Origin: Carya illinoinensis
Taxonomy: Eukaryota; Streptophyta; Magnoliopsida; Fagales; Juglandaceae
Assembly: GCF_018687715.1 (NCBI RefSeq)
Contig: NC_056752.1
Span: forward strand, 52,298,653 to 52,362,652
DNA: 64,000 nt
Reading direction: 5' to 3'
Below, one piece after another: positions 25,306 through 38,400 of the stretch (its first letter is position 1; each line of letters opens with the position of its first letter). Under the pieces are notes generated by a model. That model did not search any database. It had not been told where the DNA came from and saw only the letters and a list, made by a program, of their open reading frames with translations. Position numbers and translations under genes: made by a program.

Positions 25306-28300
25306 AGTTTTCGAATTTGGCGATAGGATTGTCAAGAGGAGTTGGTGCACTTTTCCAACAGTTACTTTAAAACAAAATGCACAATTTATAATCACCATGG
25401 CCTACTGTCATGAAACTACAATCCCAATCTCGGATTGTATAAAAAATGCTATTTTGTGCAACTCTCTCCTAGTAAGGAAAGACATAAAATATTTATTTGT
25501 TTCTAGGGTCATTTATTTTTCTTATTATATAGTGTTGTATTGGTTAGAAAATTGTGTTTGTCGAAGTTCCCTTACCCCTTACTCGTGTATTTCTGTATCC
25601 CTTAATTATATGATTGGCACTATAGCCACCAATGGAATGTCTCAAGAAAATGTCCCGATAAGTGCATTTCTCTTTTTTGTTTTTCTTTTTTTTTCATTTA
25701 TTTTTTTAATCATCATAAATTTTTTTAAAAAAAATCACAATATCATTAAAAAACACTTCCTTAATCATTATATAAAAAAAGTGTCGGGACCAACCTCTTG
25801 GTAAATATAGCATTTTCCTAATTATAATATATCGAGATTGCTTAAGAAAAAATTGGTGAAAATAATTACAAACAATCTTTCTCTTTAATATTAGGTACAT
25901 CAGAGCCAACTCTCTTAATTTCATTTAAAATTAACGTTAAAATATCCCATACCGTGTGTAGCTAAAAAAAGGAGTTGAAACCAACCATTCAAATAAGGTT
26001 AGATATATTTATAGTCCCCAAGTTTCATGTATTTTTTTAACAAAAAATTTATGTGAAGTTATTTTTACGTATTCTTTGTACACTCTATTAATGTAATTAG
26101 TTGTATCATTTTTTTAAAGATAAAATAGCTACTTTAACAAATCATGTCAGTTGAATACGTAAAAAATAAATAAAAATAATTATATGTAACACAATAAATA
26201 TGTAAAATTTATGCATTATGATATTATATCTAATATTAATCTTCAAATAATTTGTCACGGATAAATAATAAAAACATAAAAGTACGAAAGAAGATGTTAC
26301 ATTGACAAGGAAACTCGTGCGTAAATACGCTAACATACATAAATGATCCCCAAAAAAGGAACATTTCCAGAATCGTATAAGTTTTCTTTTACTGTTGAAT
26401 TAATCGAAGACCTCAATTCGTATCAATTGGAATGTACCGTCCGTTTCACTTTTGTCCCACTCCCACCTGAACGAAAAGACCATCCATAACTAAAAAATTC
26501 CACTTCAATAATATTGTCTTTTGTCCTTCTTCGGCGAATATATGATTTTCGGTAGCAACACAATTAAAGTGGGTTAAAATTAATAATACACGCTTGATCT
26601 TCTCAAATATTTATTTTTGGCTCAATCGCTGTTATGGTATAGGAATATATAATATATATATATATATATAAGAAAAGTATTACAATTATTAAAAAAATAT
26701 ATACAAAATTTAACTCATAAACGACGGTTCATATGATACATTAAATCTATTTTATAATAAAAATAATTTTATAATTTAATATATTATATCAAGTCACGTT
26801 AATTTATGAGTTTTATTTTTATGAAATATTTTGATATGCAATATAATGGTAGTGTGGATGTACATTATGTTATGTTCCAAGTGCGTCTCCAATAAGATGA
26901 TATTTTAATGAGAAATAATATTTACAGTTATAAAATATATAAATATTATATAATCATTTTAAAAAAAAGTGTGCGAGAATTATTCCCGATGCAATTCCTC
27001 ATAAGAGCCTTTGTGCGCACGAAGTGAAACGGCTCGTTCCGCCCTAAGTTGAAACAAACCGTTCCATTCATCTCAGAAATGAACTCTCCCCCTCACGTGC
27101 CAAGTGCCAACTACAAAAAGTGCCAACCAACCCACACGAAAGCACATTGTCTCTCTATCTCTATGCAGATGATTTCCAAAGCCTCAACTGCTACGGATGT
27201 CTTTCCTTGCTCTAGGGTTTCTCTTTCTTTCTTTTACATCTGTTGTTTGTTTTGTTTATTATTTTTTTTGCTTTTTGTTTAAATATGTTCAGAGTTATAA
27301 CACGTCTGTTGCAAAATTTCTTTTTCCTTTCTTTTTGATTTTGATTGACTGTGATTTTGTGGTCTTTCTTCTAATCGTTATGGTGGAAATGTTATCATAT
27401 GCCTTGAGGTTTTTCCTCTTATGTTGGGATAATATTTTTAACCTTTCAAGAAAATAATGATCGGGATTCTTGATAATAGTTTGATTATTACGTGGTCGGC
27501 GGCCGGTGGAGGAGAATACAACATTAATTTTGCCGGACAGAGCTTGGAAAGTGACCGACAGCATTAGAGTTTTACTTTGGACCTGTGTTCTGGTACGGAA
27601 AAGAGACAAAATTGAGAGGATCGGAGTTCCCTTCCCGTAAGAAGGAAAGATGAAGTGAATGGTATTTTTGACATTTAAATAAAATTATAGGAAAATTACT
27701 TAAGCACCATCTTCGTGTACACACAGGTCTCCAATGGAGATTATATATAGCACGACTTATTAAATAAATATAAGATTTACGTGAAAAAAGAATTTAATAA
27801 AATTTTTTATTTTAAAAAAAAAAATTATACAACACTTATGCACTTAACAATTATATATAATATTACTCATTAATTAATACTAATTTGATATTCTGTATAT
27901 GATACAGAGTTTGCAGGAAACCTAATCTAGATGATGGGTTTGGCCGTTTCAGTTGTGAAGCATGTTAAATTGTTTATAGTTACCTCGATTTACTCAAATG
28001 AAAAGCATGCTTTGTACTGACGTAAGCAAGCTCCATAATATTCTTGCTAATCTGAGGTTTGTCCTTGTGTTTTGTCAGATGATAATCATATTAGTTAGTT
28101 CATGTATTTTCAGTTCCAGCTAGGGATACATTTCCAATTTCTACGCACACTGGCCCCATGCCAATGGCTGCCGGCCAGTTTAATTAATTCATTAATCTGT
28201 CTCCAACAAACAACTGCTAACAGCATGCAGCATGGTATATTAATTATATATTTTTTTAATATTCGAATGGGGGCCGGAGCTGGAAGAAGGTACGAAAGCA

Positions 28301-29398
28301 TGCGAGTCTGTATTGACGTGAGCAGAATCGTGTTGGAGAGGGAGTATATAAGAAATGTCTTGATTTTAGAAAGAACTTTTGAAGGCGATCATACCCATGT
28401 CAAAAATAAAAAAGAATGGCTTCCATTTGAATTTACCAAAGTAAAAGAGAAAAGCTTATCCTTAACATAGACTTCATAATCATGCATAATGCTTTTTTGC
28501 TCCCGTGCTTACTTACCATAGCCACTATTCAGGCAGAGCAATGTATTCTTTTTGTCCCATCATTCTTAATATAATTCCCACACTTTTGGCTTCGAAATTC
28601 CAAATGTTGGGGTAGGGTGTCTCCTTCTTCCATAGACCCTAAAGTTCGTGAATGTCGCTTATATATATATATATATATATATATTCTAGTACCAGCTTAG
28701 TTTTCAAGACAATGGCAAGAGCTATGAAGCCCTTATGTGATACATGTCATAAAATAATACAAGAGAGGACTCATTGCTCGAGACATTCTCATTATAATTT
28801 TCATTCATACATATATATAGGATGGCTAAAGTTCCTTAATATGGGTACTGTTATTTGAAACTCAAGTTTGATTTTGAGTCAAGAGATCATTAAAGACTCT
28901 ATGCAGTCAGAGCACATGGTGGGCTTTAAGGTTAGCTCCATGCCTGTCCTTGCAACATATTAAAGTGTTATTCACGACTGTCTTTATGGACACCCATGCT
29001 TAGATAATCTATTTTTTAGGGGAAAATGGAACTTTTCACCCCGGAATTACCCATAACTGTTTTTTCAGTTTAATCCCTGAACAATCAACTCTATATAAAG
29101 AAAGAATAATCAAGCCGAAGCAAACCGAACCAATCCATATATATTATTGTATGGCAAGTTCGGATTGTCTGTGCGGACCAAGGTTGTCGGGCCCATTTAG
29201 GCCCATTATCTTTGATGACAATCCGAATAGTCTTTTAGCCTTTAGCTATTGCTGTTTATTTGATATGCAAAACAGGATAATGTCCCACATAGGTGCTTAT
29301 ATATATGCTGAGTGAAAATACAAGGATTCATTTGTAAATTATGCGGTAACTTCCATAGCCTTGACAAAAAACATCTCCCGATTTCAAGCTAAGTACGT

Positions 29399-31995
29399 CT
29401 AAACTACAAAGCCAACAGTTTCAGCGGCAAAACTTCCTTCGTTTAACACCATTCTCTGCTTTTGGACATCGGTTGGAAACTTAACATCGGTTGCCAATCC
29501 AACAAATTGGAGAAATTTTACCACGTACCAAGTCATATCAAACTGCCACCACTCAAGGCCATGTCGAGCAGAGTACTCAAAGGCATGGTGGTTATTATGC
29601 CACCCCTCTCCAAATGCAAGCAATGCCACCCACCTTAAAACAATCAGATATTCAAGATTATAGATAAAACTCCCAATTCGAATGAAAAAATTTATGCACA
29701 TTGGAATGCAGAAAAGTTGTAATTAATACCAGTTGTTCCTAGACAAATCACCAGTGTTCCAAGGTTGCCGTCCCCAGACATGGCAAGCCGAGTTTACTAG
29801 CCAGGTTATGTGGTAAACCCATACAGTCCTCACACCCTGCAATGCCAGAAGCAGCAACGCTTAGGATTCTTTATAAAGAATTACAAACAGTAATTTTCAA
29901 GTTTAAACAACACAATAAAGTGGCACTCTGCTGTCTTATGTTTACTGCAGGGAAATAGCTCCAATCATCTAACAGTTCAACTACTAGCATTTTTTGATCT
30001 TCAATCAACTCCAAGTGCCTGTTTTGCCCAACAACTTTTTCAAACGCCCATTCGCTCTTGGGGACACGGATATCATCCATATCTGGTAGCCTGAAAACAT
30101 GGCCTATCTCGCATATTGTTTTATTTATCGAAATGAATTCTACGTGATGGACAGAGGGCAAAACTACTTATTTATAGTGTGAGAGGTGGCCACTATATAT
30201 TCAAAGTTCTGTGTTGTATTTCTAGAGTGAAGGCCCATTAATTGACTCTATGGATTAGATTAACGAAATGAGTTAAGTGCGAAGTCGGCCGACTCGGTCA
30301 ATCAATCCCGACACTCCCATCCGAGTGCCATGGGATTGAGCTCCAGATGTAATTTGTGACCCAATCTACACGAGAAAGTCAGTTCTTGCAATTAACTGCA
30401 GAGTTTCTCTTCATTGAATTGGTAAAAAGACACTACGAACTGATCTGGTTTGAGTTTGATTGATATTTTTTTTTTTGTTTCGTGTTGGAAATACTAGGTA
30501 AAGTATACAGCGGAAGCGATATTATTTTCATCGGAAATATTTCAGATCTAGTACAGTTGTTCCACTGATTCTATGGCGTTGTTGTTTATCCAAAATCGTC
30601 ATGTCGATGAAGGAGTGTGTTACGTGGTAATACCGAAGCAACACCCACAAATTTCACAGCCTAGATGCCAGGACAATAAAAAACTATTTGAGAGAGAGCT
30701 TATTGATCCAACTCTCGTATCCAAATGGGGGAGGGGCTACATAGCCCCTCTAGTGTAATCTCCTGGCTAGCCATTAATGGTCAGCCATCAAGTTTCATTA
30801 AGAGCCACTTCATAAACTCCCATGAGAAGGGGAAGTGGTGCCCATTCCTTACAGTTTGGAAGTCTCAGACTTTTACCGGATGCTACTCCCAAGCAATTCA
30901 ATAAAAAAATCCTGAGAGGAAAGAAGAAAAGAAGAATCTTCCTCACCATTCCCCACACAAGGAAGGGGAATCCTCCCGATGCATATAGCAGAATAGCAAG
31001 TGCAATTGGATGAAAAACGTATGTCTTTGCAAGAAACCTGTAGAAGGGCTGCTTCTGTAAATCCCCAACATTGTTTGTTCCTCCACACTGCGAACAATCC
31101 CACCCAATAAGAAAATTAATCTTCAGAGCATATCACCAATATACATGTTTGTGTTAAGTGTGTGTAAGAAATATATCCATACCCTTTCAATCATATAACT
31201 GGTATCGAAGAGCCAACTCATGTGACTAAACCAGAATCCTTCAGTGGGGCTATGAGGGTCTCTCTCAGAATCACAAAATTGGTGATGGTACCTATGTGTG
31301 CTTACCCAGTCAATTGGGTTCCCCTGCAACCCAGATGCATGAACGAAAAAAATATACCATAATTCATACATGCTACAATCATTAAAAACCAAAATAAACG
31401 CAGAATCTCTCGTTACTATTCACTATGAAATACTCCTTACCTGAAGTGCCAGAGCCCCACAATAGGCAAACGTGTACTCGAGCCATTTGGGAAGCTTGAA
31501 ACTCCGGTGTGAGAGGTTCCTATGAAATGACAGCGTGATACCAAAGAGACCTGTCACGACGTACAGCGCCGTGGCCACCGAAACGGCACCCCAATTGAAT
31601 TGAAACGGTGCAAAAAAACAGACGCAATGCATTGCCAAGACAACACCAGCAGTGGCAACATCCCGAGAGTTCCATCTCCTCCCCCAAAACACACTCCTTT
31701 TCCGGTTCACGACCACGTCGGATAACAAAATTCTCCCACAATTTGCTGTCGCTGCCGCTGGCTCTGCTGCTTCTTCCAATGCTGCAGTAGTAACAATGGC
31801 CGGCGCTCTTCGATCGGCATTATGACGCAAACGGATGGAGAATTCTGGGGCTAGTAAAAACGTTTTAGGTGCTGAGGTGTTGGATATGGCCCGAGGAATG
31901 ACAAATACGGCCAGTCCCGACCGCTGGGTTCGACGGCGCAGAGGAGAAAAATTGTAGAGTTTGGGATTAGAGAGTGGAGATGTGATCAAAGCCAT
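29399..31995 (-). CDS. FAD5: plastid acyl-lipid desaturase, FAD5/ADS3 type
   Basis: Five coding exons (31441-31995, 31183-31323, 30947-31087, 29730-29836, 29399-29633) splice cleanly into 392 residues. The family inserts a cis double bond into acyl chains; the Arabidopsis FAD5 enzyme makes the delta-7 bond in palmitate on chloroplast MGDG. The three histidine boxes are intact: HRNLSH at 158-163, HRYHH at 195-199 and HNNHH at 327-331. Membrane segments flank them, for example GVVLAMHCVCFFAPF near 117-131. The first ~85 residues are rich in Ser, Thr, Ala and Arg with few acids, as in a plastid transit peptide; ER-located ADS relatives lack such an extension. The 1.1-kb third intron is unusually long beside introns of 96-235 bp. 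Regiospecificity cannot be read from sequence. Confidence 0.94.
29837..30946. other. 1.1-kb third intron of the FAD5-type gene, probable insertion
   Basis: The intron contains a minus-strand ORF (29871-30161, 96 residues). Its middle, with the stretch VVGQNRHLELIEDQKMLVVE, has protein-like composition, but I cannot place it in a family. Its last part is followed by a GT that could be a donor. The rest contains no recognisable domain. A captured gene fragment or transposon-derived sequence is the likeliest explanation. Confidence 0.4.
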
Positions 31996-32734
31996 AACTA
32001 TTGTATTGGAGGCTTGTGTCGCAAGTAGTTGTGTGAGAGAGAATTATATCCTTGCAAGTGTACGATGGAACTGGGTTACTTTCGTACTGTTGGTGCAGAA
32101 AATATCGGCATCTTGCGTCTCTTTTGGAGAGAGTTTTGTGGAGCGTAGCGTTTGCCGCGTTGCCAAAACTCGACTTGCAAGTGGTAAGACAAAGGGAGAT
32201 AAGGTGGGTGAAGCCTCTTATCTAATGAAGTTGGATCCTTACATATTTTTATTTTTTCGTTCTTATTAATTAGTAAAATTTTATATACCATACGATTCCT
32301 ATATCACTTTCATCCCACCTGTTTTTTTTTCTTTTTCTTTTTCTTTTTTTTCTAAAAATGGAAAAAAAATATGTATCTCCGTTATTTTCAAAGTGCCAAC
32401 TATATTGGTACGACAGTATCTCCTCCGTACCGATGGTGTGAATCTTGGCCTAAAAATATGTCAGTATTTGCGTCTTTGACATGGCCTTTTCAAGCCCCGC
32501 CGTCCACTTTTGAGAGAGACGAAAACCCACCCGTTACACTACATACTCGTGAGTCTCGTTCTTCTCATTTTTCCTCCACTGCCAATCTGCAACTATTGCA
32601 TGCCCGTTTACTTTTGCGCTCTATGATTTCAGTTAGGCCGAAAGGTTGTGAACTTTCTATTTCATTCTATGAAACTTTCTGTGGATGAGTTTTTGTTCCT
32701 ATCTTCAACCATATCATCTAACACCCATTTTGTT

Positions 32735-32900
32735 TTAAGGCCTATATGGATAAATAATTCAGATGAGATTAGATCTTTTAAATTGTAGTAAAATTTTTGA
32801 ATTAAAATGAGATGAAATAATTTATAAAAAAAAAAATGTGTTTAAATAATGAACTGATATGAGATAGTTTTTAATTTTTGAAATTTAAAAAATATGTGGA
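32735..32900. mobile_element. degraded MITE family A copy
   Basis: GGATAAATAATTCAGATGAGAT followed by AAATTGTAGTAAAATTTTT and TGAGATGAAATAATTT resembles the GAGAT-rich ends of the copies near 51691 and 56205. No intact opposite terminus is seen. Confidence 0.4.
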
Positions 32901-33047
32901 TTCCATTATTTTATAGAAAGTCGAATTGTATACTGTTCATGCACGGTTTACTGTCAGGTTTTACTATTCATTATTGTTTATTTACGTGAATATTTTTAAA
33001 ATTTAAAGATGGAAATATAGTGTATTTATATATAAAAACTATGGAAA

Positions 33048-33185
33048 ATTCTATGTGCAGTCATTTTTACGGACTCCTTTGTGCACTCCACTGATATGAT
33101 TGGTTGTGTATTAAAAAAAATTAATCCAACCAATCATATCAGTGGAGTGCGCAGAGAGTGCGCAAAAATGACTGTATGTAGCATT
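33048..33185. mobile_element. foldback MITE, ~57-bp near-perfect arms
   Basis: The left arm (about 33050-33106) and right arm (about 33126-33182) are reverse complements over ACTCCACTGATATGATTGG / CCAATCATATCAGTGGAGT and the outer CAGTCATTTTT / AAAAATGACTG blocks. A ~19-bp A-rich loop separates them. Target duplication is not certain. Confidence 0.8.
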
Positions 33186-33416
33186 ACTCAAAAACGATTG
33201 TACGGTATAGGTAAGATGAAAACATTTCCATCTATATCCAATAACCAAACCTGACCTAAATAAAAACTAAGTAGATTTTCATTAATACTTCTAATTAAGT
33301 TTGAGATTTTCATTGTAATTTTCTCGAGATGTATGAGATATAATCTCATGAAAAATTATTGAGTATTCTTGAAGCACGGACAAATCGTATTTCTATTCTA
33401 TCATAAGATGTTATGT

Positions 33417-33788
33417 CAATTTTAATTGACGTTCACGTAAACAATTTTAAATACTTAGTATATTATGATAGGTAAGATATCTGTATTTCTAGAGTAACTT
33501 ATAATTTTCTAGGAAGGCATATTCCAATCCCTTGTTGGAAAACAATTCTACTACATGTACACGTCTAGTGGACCTTTTGCGCACTAGCTGATCCACGTCA
33601 ACCATTAAAAAAAAACGTGACTAACCCAACTCAATTAAATCTTCTTGTTCCTCCATATTTACATCAAAGCTTAGATTGTTTCTCAAACAAATGGATGCCA
33701 AAGTGCAGGGTAATATGGGTCTTGAGATTTGTAATGAAAATATGGAAGTTTCAGATGAAAATCTTAGACACAGCAGAAAAGAAAGCAC

Positions 33789-33825
<37 letters not shown>

Positions 33826-34384
33826 CTTTGAAGACTTGAGGAAAACTGTTCCGTGAGTATATAAGATGGGTGCTGTGTTTCAGATGAGAAGAATAAAAAA
33901 AATTAGAAAGAGATGATATTTCAGATGCGAAGAAGGGAAAGATGAGTGGTAGCCTTTGTGGTTCACTTCTATACGTCATCTTCACACTCTCTTCAACCCA
34001 GGAAGATTTCAAACTGAAAGAGTTGTGGATCAGTTGCATTTCAAATTTCAACTGGGACGTTTAATAATAAAACGGGTCGTTTCATTATAACACGTGGATG
34101 TACGTGTACGAGGGGATTCTCCCACCCCGTGTGCAAGCAGAGTTTTTTGTTGGCAAAATAACAAATAATGTATTGGATGGAAGAATGGCACCAGATTCTT
34201 TATAAACAATTGACCTTTACATAAACAATTTTAATTACTTAGTATATTATGATAGGATAAGATTAGTGATTATTCGTATTTCTAGAATAACTTATAATTT
34301 TCTAGGAGGGCATATTCCAATCCCTCATTGGAAAAATAACAATTAATGTATTGGATGGAAGAATGGCACCAAGTTCTCTATAAG
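33417..34384. repeat. duplicated segment, one copy split by a ~0.6-kb insertion
   Basis: Block A (about 33417-33545, with ACTTAGTATATTATGATAGG and TTCTAGGAAGGCATATTCC) recurs at about 34207-34332. Block B (ATGTATTGGATGGAAGAATG) occurs at about 34165 and 34347. The order A-insert-B-A'-B' implies a tandem duplication of A-B followed by insertion of about 33543-34146. The insertion edges share TTGTTGGAAAA (33532-33542) and TTGTTGGCAAAA (34147-34158). Confidence 0.65.
33793..33823 (+). repeat. (GA)n microsatellite, 31 bp
   Basis: Uninterrupted GA dinucleotides inside the inserted segment upstream of the PIFI gene. Likely polymorphic in length. Confidence 0.95.
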
Positions 34385-35492
34385 GTTTGAATCTCACGAG
34401 TCATTTCAGCTACACCTAACCCTCTCCTGTCATTAGATTCCATACCACTGTTTCTGTTCCAATGCTTTGTCAAACATAGCAGCATGCATGCAGTGAATTC
34501 CGATGCAATGAGAATAATGGCTCAAGTTGACAGGACGGACAATATCTTCAACCCATTTACAACAAGAAATACTATTTAATGAAATGATCAAATCCACTTT
34601 TTTATTTTCTGTTTATGGATAACCTTCAAAATCTGGCTAACCAAAAAAAAAGGCCCCGAATTGCAGAACCTCAAAGATAGATCCAATAAGGAAATAACAA
34701 AATTTTGAGTGATGAACTATGGATTTTGAAGGGTCTTAAATGAGCTAAAACTTGAAGTAGTTTGAGTAAATCATGTTGGTTTCATTAAGTAGTTTAGGTT
34801 GATTTTTAAATGCCTTAGTGGTTAGACTTCTCAATTTTTTAGCTTGTTCATAGGTTTGAAACTCCTTAAAGTAATAAATAGTAATTTTAATATATTATTC
34901 TCGAAATTCATGAGCTTGGGACTGGCTGTTCTCTTCTAAACCGAAGTTTTGTACATGGAGTTTCGAATCGATTCACACCCTTTTTGAAGTAAGTGTCGCT
35001 TCATACTTTATAAATAAAAAACTCAACTTACAATTTTATCGTTTAATATCCTCTTCAAAAATATTAAGAAACATTTTTCAATTTGAAAAATACTAGGTTG
35101 TCTCCTCAACTTATCCCCTGAATTTGTGTTTTTTTAATATTTAAAAAAAACGAAAGTACACCAACAAAGGGAAATTGACAGAGCTGAGCAACGCACCATT
35201 TCTTTTATCTCCATCTTATTTTTTTATTGAGGCGGCGTAACTATTTCATTTGTTATTTTTAAAAAGTAGACATTTTTTCAACATTTCAATGGTGCCATTT
35301 AATCAAAATTTGCAAAATATCTATATATGCACCGCCACGTTAGTTTTTGTCTGTCCTCACTTTAGATAGATATTTAGGCACGGTGCATTTGTGGTCGGGC
35401 GCTTCTGTCTCTTCGGTTGGATAATATCTCCGCTCATAGTTCTTAATATCTTATTACAGTTTTCTTTGGAGAAGGCACTAAGAGGGTGAGAA

Positions 35493-38400
35493 ATGGCGGC
35501 GGTAAACGCTTCGATGATTGCATCTTCCGGACAACCTTTTCTAGGAGTGCAGTCCGTTTCTAATAGTAATACCAGTCCGTCTGTTCCGAACATGCTTGGT
35601 GAGTCTCTTTGTTTTGGTTTCTCTTCAGCTGCAAATAATTTCTGGAATTTCGGAAGAATAATTGACGACGTTTAACAAATTTTGTACGAGTATGGACTTA
35701 AAATTATTCCACAGTAGCTTCAAAAGATGGGAACTTTACAACCGCATTTCTTGAAACAATACGCAAACTTCAATTGCTACTCATGAAATTCTTCTCTTAC
35801 CATTGAGGTTCAGACAAGTATTTGCCTTTTCTTGCTGGAAAATTGTACCGGAAACTGTATGTGAAAACTAATTTGAAATGAGATTGTTAGGAAATATAAC
35901 CAAGAAATAGCTTTTCGATAACCCATTTACCCCGAAAGCAAGATCTTCATTGGGGTTGTTCCACGCGTTCGGTCTTTCCGACTTCAAAGAGTTATTTCGG
36001 GACGATTGAGTTTACTAGGAGAGTGATACCTACGATACCCATAGCCCGAAAGCACATCAAGAGAATGCAAACAAAGAGATTGTTTTCTCTGAATTTTTCC
36101 TTTCGGAATTTCTTCCCTTAGGAATTTTATAAGCCCAGCTTTTAAGGGCAATGAAGTGGCCGTTTCATGTTGTTTCCTCGACTGCCTTGACATTTTAGTC
36201 TAATTGATTGCCTTGATGACTGTAAGAAAAGTTGGCAAGGAGGATCAGCATCACCAAATTCTTGTGATTGGATTGTGGTGTTTGTGAGTTCAGTGACTGC
36301 CGGTTTGTATTATTATTTGCACAACATTTTGTTGGCCAATGCTCAAAGTGGTATGCACTAATTTGATTTATTTCTGTTAAAAAAATTATGTCATGGTTTT
36401 TTAAATTCCACCCATGGTAGATATTCTATAATTTCCCTTAATGTTTTTGCTTCTTAAATAGTTTGCCATAAGTGAGGGTTTTTAATAAAATTAGGAGGAG
36501 GTCACTCATGGACATGTGACCTCTTCTCTTTAATTAAAAAAAATAAAGAAGTTTTCCATTCAAATTTTATGTCAGAGAACTCCAATGATCTAGAAGTTGA
36601 CTCTCACCCAATATGAAATCGAGAACGAAAAAATAGTGAGGTTCAATGTCAAGTATCATTTCTCATATAATTAAGCCAAATCCTGTTCAAGCTACCAATT
36701 TCCTCAACACATTGCTGTATCTCCATCAAAATTTGTGAAAAAACCGGAAACAGGATTGTTCCCCCACAATTCAAATGGAAAATAGCTATAACTTTATTTC
36801 CTAGACTTCAAATGCACAATCGCTTCATATTTTTATTTTTTGTAATGCAGCTAGCAGTTTTATTGGTTGTCGATTGCCAAGGTGTTCCCCTAAGAAGAAG
36901 AGAATTGTCAAGATTAGTGGGAAAGTGAGAGCTGTGGCAACTGTTGCGACTAATCCTATTGAGGAAATCAAGGAGTATGAATTCCACAAAAAATAAAGAA
37001 CAAATTTCAGTGTCTTATTTTGAGAAACTGAATTGTGATAATGGTGTTCTGCAAATGCCGTCCTTTCAGGTTTACCCTTCCTACATGGGCTCTGTTTGAA
37101 CTGGGCAAGGCCCCTGTATATTGGAAAACGATGAATGGTCTTCCTCCTACCTCTGTAAGCTTTGCAAAGCTGTTGAATTAAACTTGCAATGGACTTTTCT
37201 TGGTCATGCTCTTCTGATGACAAGGTGCATACAATGTTTCACAGGGGGAAAAGCTAAAGCTCTTTTATAATCCAGCTGCAAATAGCCTTGTTCCAAATGA
37301 AGAATTTGGATTTGCTTTTAATGGTAATTTATGATACACTATATGATCTCATATAATTTTTACATTAAGCAGTTTTCTTCTCCATACCAGTTGTGTAGCT
37401 GGCACAATGTGAAGGTCGTCATGAAAACAGAAGGTTTATTGCTGAAAGGAAATGAAATTGTCATTTTATCAGTGACACTGCATATGTTTAATTTGATATT
37501 TTTTCAATCTTTATAATCAAAAGAACCAACAAATTCTTAGTGCTATAAAAAAAATGAACTCTTTAACAGTTCATTACGGCATGGAAAATACAAAGGAATG
37601 ATATCATTCCAATCAGATGTCCAAATAACCCATTCATAAATTCAACCAAACATGAAGGAACAAAAAATGCAGTTATATTGACCTCTGCTTTTGCAACTAA
37701 TCTGTTACGGTTCAATCCAACTGACTTCTTTGAGTTGTGTCCTTCGCAGGAGGTTTCAATCAGGCCATGATGTGTGGTGAGCCAAGGGCAATGCTTAGGA
37801 AAAACAGGGGCAAAGCTGATCCCCCACTATATACCATCCAGATATGCATTCCTAAGCATGGTTGGTACTTGTTTACTGACATATCTTGCTTTCCACTATT
37901 GCATCTTTCCTCTTTCAGTTGTCTTCTTCTTACTAACGTATCATCTTTTCACAGCTCTGTCCTTGATCTTCTCATTCACAAATGGAGTAGACTGGGACGG
38001 TCCTTACAAACTGAAATTTCAAGCTCCAAAGTCATTGCGAAACAAACCAATTGACTTTTTCAACGAGGTATAATATGATACATTCTTTTAGCAGCTTGAA
38101 TACTGCATCTAGGATCAAAGCAGTTAAGGTTTGCTGCCGAGTTCTAATAAATGAATTTAAAACATGTATTAAACTGGTATATGTCATGTCATATAGTCGG
38201 ACCCTTCAGGTGAATTGTTGAATCAATTCGAACAAAACTATATTCAGCTATACATTGCACAATATTGTCTTACTGTCAGACACGGTGAAAACTGAGCTTT
38301 GAGTGCATTATCACAGGCTCTAGCGGCAGAGTTAAGTAAAGAAGGTGCATGTGAAAGAGCAATCTTTCCAGACACAGAACTCGCAGTCACAAGATGTGCT

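Larger units (their letters stand above)
22906..29398. other. long intergenic region, no gene recognised
   Basis: About 190 bp of leader and proximal promoter of the AHP6-type gene come first. Then follows AT-rich DNA with a GC-richer island (about 23746-24420), whose ORFs match no family I know. One member of a dispersed MITE family lies at 25092-25305. A diverged copy of another foldback family may lie near 26060-26160, and a TA microsatellite is at 28660-28684. The 27049-27457 stretch has a TAGGGTTT-type leader-like sequence but no convincing coding exon. The last ~60 bp should be FAD5 3' untranslated region. Confidence 0.5.
31996..35492. other. intergenic region between divergent FAD5-type and PIFI genes
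   Basis: The two plastid-protein genes are transcribed away from each other across 3.5 kb. The region holds a degraded MITE family A copy (about 32735-32900), a palindromic MITE (33048-33185), a duplicated segment with an insertion (33417-34384) and a GA microsatellite (33793-33823). The remainder is AT-rich without recognisable genes. Confidence 0.6.

Noticed and set aside
25286..25804. 172-codon ORF
   Set aside because: AT-rich, made of poly-Phe/Ile runs and starting inside a MITE; no domain.
27049..27457. Possible small gene with a TAGGGTTT leader
   Set aside because: The ORFs become hydrophobic low-complexity sequence derived from T-runs, and no continuation exon was found.
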